From assembly GCF_001874625.1 (NCBI RefSeq), contig NZ_CP017671.1:3968001-4032000 (forward strand): a stretch of 64,000 bases of DNA, in the 5' to 3' direction. Within the stretch, counting starts at the first letter, position 1. Each line of letters begins with the position of its first letter. Both the position numbers and the translations under genes were made by a program. Below, one piece after another: positions 58,805 through 64,000 of the stretch. The DNA comes from Providencia rettgeri. Its GTDB lineage: Bacteria > Pseudomonadota > Gammaproteobacteria > Enterobacterales > Enterobacteriaceae. The notes under the pieces are model-generated. The model was given only the letters and a program-made list of their open reading frames with translations, did not search any database and was not told the DNA's origin.

Positions 58805-59530
58805 ATGGCGACACTAACCGCGGAAAATCTGGCAAAAGCCTATAAAAAACGCAAGGTTGTTGAAGATGTAAGCCTTGAAGTTAAATCAGGCGAAATTGTT
58901 GGCTTACTAGGGCCAAATGGTGCTGGTAAAACAACAACCTTTTATATGGTGGTCGGCATTGTTCAGCGGGATGCAGGCAAAATTTTGATTGATGGCGAAG
59001 ACATCAGCCTCCTACCGCTACATGAACGTGCGCGTCGCGGTATTGGCTACCTTCCTCAGGAAGCCTCTATTTTCCGTCGCCTAAGCGTTTATGATAACCT
59101 GATGGCTGTATTAGAGATCCGCGAAGATTTGAATTCACAGCAACGCAAACAGCGTGCTGAAGAACTGATGGAAGAATTCAGTATCACCCATCTTCGTGAC
59201 AGCCTAGGGCAGTCTCTATCAGGAGGTGAGCGCCGTCGTGTAGAAATAGCGCGTGCACTGGCAGCGAACCCCAAATTTATTTTATTAGATGAGCCCTTCG
59301 CTGGGGTTGACCCAATTTCAGTGCTCGATATCAAAAAGATTATTCAGCACTTAAGGGATTATGGCCTTGGCGTTCTAATTACAGACCATAACGTACGCGA
59401 AACATTAGATGTCTGCGAAAGAGCTTACATTGTGAGCCAAGGGCACCTGATTGCTCATGGTACGCCAACCATGATCTTAGAAAATGAACAAGTGAAACGG
59501 GTATACTTAGGTGAAGGTTTCCGGTTATAA
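58805..59530 (+). CDS. lptB: LPS export ABC ATPase LptB
   Basis: A 241-residue ABC ATPase driving LPS extraction with LptFG. Walker A is [16 protein letters not shown], the Q-loop YLPQEASIF, the signature [15 protein letters not shown], Walker [16 protein letters not shown] and the switch [11 protein letters not shown]. Starts 5 bp after lptA. Confidence 0.98.
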   Translation: MATLTAENLAKAYKKRKVVEDVSLEVKSGEIVGLLGPNGAGKTTTFYMVVGIVQRDAGKILIDGEDISLLPLHERARRGIGYLPQEASIFRRLSVYDNLMAVLEIREDLNSQQRKQRAEELMEEFSITHLRDSLGQSLSGGERRRVEIARALAANPKFILLDEPFAGVDPISVLDIKKIIQHLRDYGLGVLITDHNVRETLDVCERAYIVSQGHLIAHGTPTMILENEQVKRVYLGEGFRL

Positions 59531-59573
59531 ATTACGTGTCAGCTTTCTTTTTCAAGGAGAATAAAACACTTTC

Positions 59574-61019
59574 ATGAAGCAAAGTTTGCAGCTTAGAGTT
59601 AGTCAACAACTTGCAATGACACCCCAATTGCAGCAGGCTATTCGCCTGTTGCAACTGTCTACACTTGAGCTGCAACAAGAAATCCAACTAGCGTTAGAAA
59701 CTAACCCGCTTCTTGAACAAGAAGAATTAAATTCTGAAACCGAATCTATTGAATCTCTGAGTGATAATACTGACAGCAGTGAACTTGATACCAAAGACGC
59801 ACTTGAAAACCAAGACATGCCTAATGAGCTTCCTTTGGATGCTGATTGGGATGAAATCTACACAGCGGGTACGCCTTCAGGCACCACTAATGATTACAGT
59901 TATGATGAATTACCCGTTTATCAAGGTGAAACCACACAGACTTTACAAGATTACCTAATATGGCAGTCTGAGCTGACGCCCTTTACTGATACAGACCGTG
60001 CGATAGCCACCTCAATTATTGATTCAATTGATGATTCAGGTTATCTCACCACTACAATTTCTGATATACATGAAGGAATTGCTAACCCTGAAATTAGCTT
60101 AGAAGAAGTTGTCGCTGTTTTAAAACGAATTCAACATTTCGACCCATTAGGCGTCGCCGCTCAAGATTTAAAAGAATGTTTACTGATTCAGCTTTCGTTA
60201 TACCCCAAAGAAACCAACGGGCTACAAGAAGCCAAACTAATTATTAGCAACCACATTGATTTGCTTGCAAATCGTGACTTTAGGCAACTCAGTAAATTAA
60301 CGCGTCTAAAAGAAGATGCGTTAAAAACCGCCATCGATTTGATCTTAACGCTTAACCCTAAACCAGGCCAATCCATTAATACTGGGGAATCAGAATACGT
60401 AATTCCTGATGTTTTAGTGAAAAAAATAGCAGGACACTGGCAAGTTGAGCTAAATACAGATAGCATCCCTAAACTGAGTATTAATAATCATTATGCTTCT
60501 ATGGCTAATAATTCAGCGAATGAGGGTGACACACAATATATTCGTAGCCATCTTCAAGAAGCAAAATGGTTAATAAAAAGCCTAGAAAGCCGTCATGAAA
60601 CACTATTAAAAGTGGCGACTTGTATTGTGGAACAGCAACAAGAATTCTTTGAGCTGGGTGAAGAGTATATGAAACCAATGATATTGGCTGATATTGCCTA
60701 TCAGGTCGATATGCACGAATCAACCATCTCTCGAGTGACAACTCAAAAGTTTCTCCATAGCCCGCGAGGCATTTTTGAGTTGAAATATTTTTTCTCCAGC
60801 CATGTCAGTACGGATACAGGTGGCGAAGCCTCCTCAACCGCAATTCGAGCGTTGGTGAAAAAATTGGTTGCTGCAGAAAACCCTGCAAAACCATTGAGTG
60901 ACAGTAAATTGACGAGTATGCTGGCCGAACAAGGCATTCAAGTGGCTCGCAGAACTGTCGCTAAGTATCGTGAATCGTTATCTATTCCGCCCTCAAACCA
61001 GCGTAAACAACTGGTTTAA
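59574..61019 (+). CDS. rpoN: RNA polymerase sigma-54 factor RpoN
   Basis: A 481-residue sigma-54. Region I is Gln/Leu-rich ([20 protein letters not shown]), region II acidic (residues 55-110), followed by the core-binding domain and the C-terminal HTH and RpoN box ([13 protein letters not shown]). It directs transcription from -24/-12 promoters with activator ATPases. The downstream genes hpf, ptsN, rapZ and ptsO follow in the standard order. Confidence 0.97.
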   Translation: MKQSLQLRVSQQLAMTPQLQQAIRLLQLSTLELQQEIQLALETNPLLEQEELNSETESIESLSDNTDSSELDTKDALENQDMPNELPLDADWDEIYTAGTPSGTTNDYSYDELPVYQGETTQTLQDYLIWQSELTPFTDTDRAIATSIIDSIDDSGYLTTTISDIHEGIANPEISLEEVVAVLKRIQHFDPLGVAAQDLKECLLIQLSLYPKETNGLQEAKLIISNHIDLLANRDFRQLSKLTRLKEDALKTAIDLILTLNPKPGQSINTGESEYVIPDVLVKKIAGHWQVELNTDSIPKLSINNHYASMANNSANEGDTQYIRSHLQEAKWLIKSLESRHETLLKVATCIVEQQQEFFELGEEYMKPMILADIAYQVDMHESTISRVTTQKFLHSPRGIFELKYFFSSHVSTDTGGEASSTAIRALVKKLVAAENPAKPLSDSKLTSMLAEQGIQVARRTVAKYRESLSIPPSNQRKQLV

Positions 61020-61041
61020 TTGATAAAATAAGGAAGGTTGT

Positions 61042-61329
61042 ATGGAATTTCAGATTACTGGACACAATATTGAAGTTACTCCAGCATTGCGCGAAACTGT
61101 TGAGAAAAAACTCAAAAAATTAGAGCAATTGTTTGATCGTATTAATAGTATCCAAGTTGTCTTGAAAGTTGAAAAGGTTCAGCAAATTGCTGAAGCAACC
61201 GTGCAAGTCAATGGAGCGGATCTCCATGCATCAGCGGAAGAAAACGACATGTACGCAGCTATCGACTTACTTGTCGATAAACTGTCGCGCCAATTAACTA
61301 AGCACAAAGAAAAACTGAGACAACACTAA
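61042..61329 (+). CDS. hpf: Ribosome hibernation promoting factor HPF
   Basis: A 95-residue short HPF (MEFQITGHNIEVTPALRETV, ENDMYAAIDLLVDKLSRQL) that binds the 30S subunit and favours 100S dimers in stationary phase. AAGGAAGG upstream is a good ribosome site. Lies 22 bp after rpoN. Confidence 0.96.
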   Translation: MEFQITGHNIEVTPALRETVEKKLKKLEQLFDRINSIQVVLKVEKVQQIAEATVQVNGADLHASAEENDMYAAIDLLVDKLSRQLTKHKEKLRQH

Positions 61330-61422
61330 TACATTTATCCGGCTAGCAACTGAGCCGATGAATGTTTCGAACCAGATGGTGGCATACACCATCTGGTTTT
61401 GTAGTCCTAAGTGAACAATAAA

Positions 61423-61890
61423 ATGAATAGTGATATAGAAATCCAGTTAAGCGTTGTTTTATCATCAGCCTGTACACGTAATAATGTTGTGTGCACGAGT
61501 AAAAAAAGAGCCTTAGAAATTATTAGTGAGCTGGCTGCCGTTGAATTGGAATTACCTGAAAATACGGTATTTGAAGCATTATTAACCAGAGAAAAAGTAG
61601 GAACGACAGGTATTGGCGGTGGAATTGCCATTCCTCATGGAAAGCTAAGCGAAGGTGATAGCGCACGCGCTGTCGGTGTATTTTTACACTTAGAGGAACC
61701 AATTGCTTTTGATGCAATTGATAATCAGCCTGTAGACCTGCTTTTCGCGTTACTGGTGCCATCTGACCAATGTAAAACGCACCTACATACATTGTCACTT
61801 ATCGCTAAAAAACTAGCAGATAAAACATTGTGCAAGCGCTTACGCAGCGCACAAAGCGATGATGAGCTATACAGTATAATTATAGAGTAA
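61423..61890 (+). CDS. ptsN: Nitrogen-PTS EIIA component PtsN
   Basis: A 155-residue EIIA of fructose type. The phosphorylated histidine lies in GGGIAIPHGKLS (residue 72 with this start), and FDAIDNQPVDLLFALLVP and HLHTLSLIAKKLADK are conserved. Dephosphorylated EIIA-Ntr regulates potassium uptake and other targets. I prefer ATG 61423 because the alignment to E. coli PtsN begins there; a GTG 12 bp upstream also is in frame. Confidence 0.95.
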   Translation: MNSDIEIQLSVVLSSACTRNNVVCTSKKRALEIISELAAVELELPENTVFEALLTREKVGTTGIGGGIAIPHGKLSEGDSARAVGVFLHLEEPIAFDAIDNQPVDLLFALLVPSDQCKTHLHTLSLIAKKLADKTLCKRLRSAQSDDELYSIIIE

Positions 61891-62007
61891 ATGATAAATT
61901 ATGTTTCTTGTCATAGCTAAATGATATTATTATGATTTCTAATGTAGAAATGGCAAGATACCGCTTATCAAGAAACACATCATTAGGAAACAAAAGGGAG
62001 TAAGCTC

Positions 62008-62859
62008 ATGGTGCTGATGATTGTCAGCGGCCGTTCCGGTTCGGGAAAATCCGTTGCCTTACGTGCGCTGGAAGATATGGGTTTCTATTGTGTGGATAAC
62101 CTACCGGTTGTATTACTACCGGAGCTAGCTAATTCATTGGCTGATCGTAATATTTCAGCAGCAGTGAGCATTGACGTGCGTAATATGCCCGACAATCCAG
62201 AAATCTTCGAAGAGGCTATTGATAAACTACCATCAAGCTTCTCTCCTCAGCTATTGTTTCTGGATGCCGATCGCAACACCCTTATTCGCCGTTACAGTGA
62301 TACTCGCAGGTTGCATCCTCTTTCGAGTAAAAACCTTTCTCTTGAAAGCGCGATAGATGAAGAAAATGAATTGCTAGAGCCACTGCGCTCTCGTGCAGAC
62401 TTAGTTATTGATACCTCTGAGATGTCAGTTCATGAGTTAGCTGAGATGCTAAGAACACGTTTAATGGGCAAACGTGAGCGTGAGCTAACCATGGTGTTTG
62501 AGTCTTTTGGCTTCAAGCACGGTATTCCTATCGATGCTGACTATGTGTTTGACGTGCGCTTTTTACCAAACCCACACTGGGACCCCAAATTGCGCCCAAT
62601 GACAGGTCTTGACCGCCCTGTTGCCGCATTTTTAGATAGGCATACTGAAGTGCATAACTTTATTTATCAGACTCGTAGCTACTTGGAGTTATGGTTACCT
62701 ATGCTCGAAACCAATAACCGCAGTTATTTGACCGTGGCGATTGGCTGTACGGGCGGTAAGCACCGTTCTGTTTATGTTGCAGAGCAACTTGCCGATTATT
62801 TCCGTTCCCGTGGCAAAAATGTACAATCTCGCCACAGAACACTGGAAAAACGTAAATAA
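62008..62859 (+). CDS. rapZ: RNase adapter RapZ
   Basis: A 283-residue RNA-binding protein with a Walker A motif ([12 protein letters not shown]) that presents the sRNA GlmZ to RNase E and so controls glucosamine 6-phosphate synthesis. [13 protein letters not shown] and the C-terminal [19 protein letters not shown] are conserved. GGGAG precedes the start. ptsO starts directly after its stop codon. Confidence 0.97.
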   Translation: MVLMIVSGRSGSGKSVALRALEDMGFYCVDNLPVVLLPELANSLADRNISAAVSIDVRNMPDNPEIFEEAIDKLPSSFSPQLLFLDADRNTLIRRYSDTRRLHPLSSKNLSLESAIDEENELLEPLRSRADLVIDTSEMSVHELAEMLRTRLMGKRERELTMVFESFGFKHGIPIDADYVFDVRFLPNPHWDPKLRPMTGLDRPVAAFLDRHTEVHNFIYQTRSYLELWLPMLETNNRSYLTVAIGCTGGKHRSVYVAEQLADYFRSRGKNVQSRHRTLEKRK

Positions 62860-63132
62860 ATGGCAGTAAAAGCCACTATTACACTAAAAAATCGGCTCGG
62901 TATGCATGCAAGGCCGGCTATGTTACTCTATGATTTAGTTAAACAATTTAACTCAAAGGTTATTTTGCGTAATAATAGCCAAATTGAGGCTGAGGCCGAT
63001 AGCGTTATTGCGATGTTGATGTTAGACTCGGAACAAGGTAGTAAGATTGATATTGAGGTTAGCGGCCCCGATGAAAATCAGGCTTTATCCGCAATTATTA
63101 ACCTGTTCGAAAGCGGGTTTGATGAAATTTGA
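62860..63132 (+). CDS. ptsO: Nitrogen-PTS phosphocarrier NPr
   Basis: A 90-residue HPr-like carrier that passes phosphate from PtsP to PtsN. The active histidine is residue 16 in LKNRLGMHARPAML; the second conserved region is EAEADSVIAMLMLDSEQGSK. It starts immediately after rapZ and ends the operon, with a terminator about 140 bp downstream. Confidence 0.97.
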   Translation: MAVKATITLKNRLGMHARPAMLLYDLVKQFNSKVILRNNSQIEAEADSVIAMLMLDSEQGSKIDIEVSGPDENQALSAIINLFESGFDEI

Positions 63133-63205
63133 GAAACAATAGTCAAGCTAAGCTGTAACAATAAAATTTCAATCTGCGTATTTTTACAAAGGCAGGCTTA
63201 GAGAT

Positions 63206-63306
63206 CGTGATCGCGATCTCTTCCCTTTAAAGCGTATAGCGCCTAATATTTTAAACAAATTTATTTACAGCGACACCCCCTACCTTTTGGGTGGGGGGTG
63301 TTTGCT
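63206..63306 (+). terminator. Tandem hairpins ending the rpoN-ptsO operon
   Basis: Two hairpins follow ptsO: AGAGATCG / CGATCTCT at about 63199-63220 and a strong ACACCCCCTACC / GGGTGGGGGGTGT at 63273-63300 followed by TTGCTTTG. The second is the better terminator and lies 32 bp before the rnk start. Confidence 0.7.
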
Positions 63307-63331
63307 TTGTACGTCTCTATTGGAGTGTGGT

Positions 63332-63742
63332 ATGACAAAGCCAACAATTATTATCAATGATTTAGATGCTGAACGCTTGGATGCACTGATGGAACAGCCG
63401 GCTTATGCGGGCACACCTGTTGCAGAAGCACTCAATGATGAACTTGACCGTGCGGATATTCTTAGCCCACAAGAAATCCCAGCAGATGTCGTCACAATGA
63501 ACAGTACCGTTCGCTTTTTAGATTTAATCAGTAATGAAGAGCATACGCGTACACTCGTTTACCCGGCTTCCTTAAAAGATAGCGCTGAACAATTATCAGT
63601 AATGGCGCCTATCGGTGCTGCACTGTTAGGTTTACATGTTAATGATGAAATCAGCTGGGAATTACCTAACGGCGTGCAAACCCGAGTTCGAGTACTAGAA
63701 ATCGTTTATCAGCCAGAAGCAGCCGGTGAATTTCATCGTTAA
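63332..63742 (+). CDS. rnk: Regulator of nucleoside diphosphate kinase Rnk
   Basis: A 136-residue GreA/GreB C-terminal-like protein ([60 protein letters not shown]). Rnk binds RNA polymerase and in E. coli affects nucleotide pools and Ndk level. ATG 63332 follows GGAG; the open frame upstream runs into the terminator and has no support. In E. coli rnk is elsewhere, so the neighbour is specific to this group. Confidence 0.92.
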   Translation: MTKPTIIINDLDAERLDALMEQPAYAGTPVAEALNDELDRADILSPQEIPADVVTMNSTVRFLDLISNEEHTRTLVYPASLKDSAEQLSVMAPIGAALLGLHVNDEISWELPNGVQTRVRVLEIVYQPEAAGEFHR

Positions 63743-63810
63743 TGTTTATGGCAATAGAATTAAGGGGAGTTTAGCGGGACACACTGTTGGCTAAAGCCTC
63801 TGACCTATTC

Positions 63811-63836
63811 AAGCACTCATCTGAGTGCTTTTTTTG
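63811..63836 (+). terminator. Terminator after rnk
   Basis: AAGCACTC-ATCT-GAGTGCTT followed by TTTTTG. The remaining 160 bp to the window end show no gene. Confidence 0.9.
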
Positions 63837-64000
63837 TACTGACTACTTTGCAGAGCAAGTTACACTTGTAACCCCCCTTTCCTACTTTAACCACTAAACC
63901 TATATAGCTAAACAGTGATAAAAATAGGCGCTGAGAATAGCGACTGCAATATGACACGCTGATGCTATTCAAATAATAAATTTAAAATCAACTAATTAAC

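Overview
The window is a piece of enterobacterial chromosome. Protein sequences and gene order match Escherichia coli loci across most of its length, but low G+C, gene losses at several loci and ERIC-type repeats point to the Morganellaceae, most likely Providencia. The species call is inference from sequence character; no database search was possible.

Region 1 (1-7836) is a type VI secretion accessory island: the 3' part of a VgrG with a transthyretin-like tail, a Tle5-type phospholipase D effector broken by a one-base deletion in a G tract, three tandem paralogous Sel1-repeat lipoproteins (candidate immunity proteins), a PAAR tip protein, an unrecognised two-helix membrane protein and a gene remnant. 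It ends at a tRNA-Ile2 (CAT) gene (7917-7993, minus).

Region 2 (8353-21656) carries metabolic and envelope genes: a DapB-fold oxidoreductase, a GNAT acetyltransferase, fadH (candidate FadR box), a Zur-box-preceded folE2 plus gamma-carbonic anhydrase pair, sstT, alx behind a yybP-ykoY manganese riboswitch, yqjA, yqjDEK, yqjF, yhaJ and yhaK.

Region 3 (21872-29993) is the least understood system: a PRD/EIIA transcription regulator, an intergenic region packed with TTCCACTTA half-sites, and an operon for a small PRD protein, an SFCGS-family protein, DUF4312, DUF4311 and DUF4310 (two integral membrane proteins), a metallo-amidohydrolase, a DgaE-like PLP ammonia lyase and a DgaF-like KDGP aldolase. 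Together they suggest uptake and breakdown of an amino-sugar acid through an uncharacterised, PTS-linked transporter.

Region 4 (30142-42906) has yccM, an ERIC cluster, rnpB, rsmI, a shortened lpoA, yraN, a tandem array of five 123-bp ERIC-like units, diaA, dolP, mtgA, elbB, the sRNA arcZ, arcB and a gltD lacking its gltB partner.

Region 5 (43005-64000) is conserved core: sspAB, rplM-rpsI, zapE, zapG, degQ (with degP-like CpxR and sigma-E signals) and degS, murA-ibaG-mlaBCDEF, then kdsD-kdsC-lptC-lptA-lptB-rpoN-hpf-ptsN-rapZ-ptsO and rnk. It covers phospholipid and LPS transport, peptidoglycan precursor synthesis, periplasmic quality control and nitrogen-PTS regulation.
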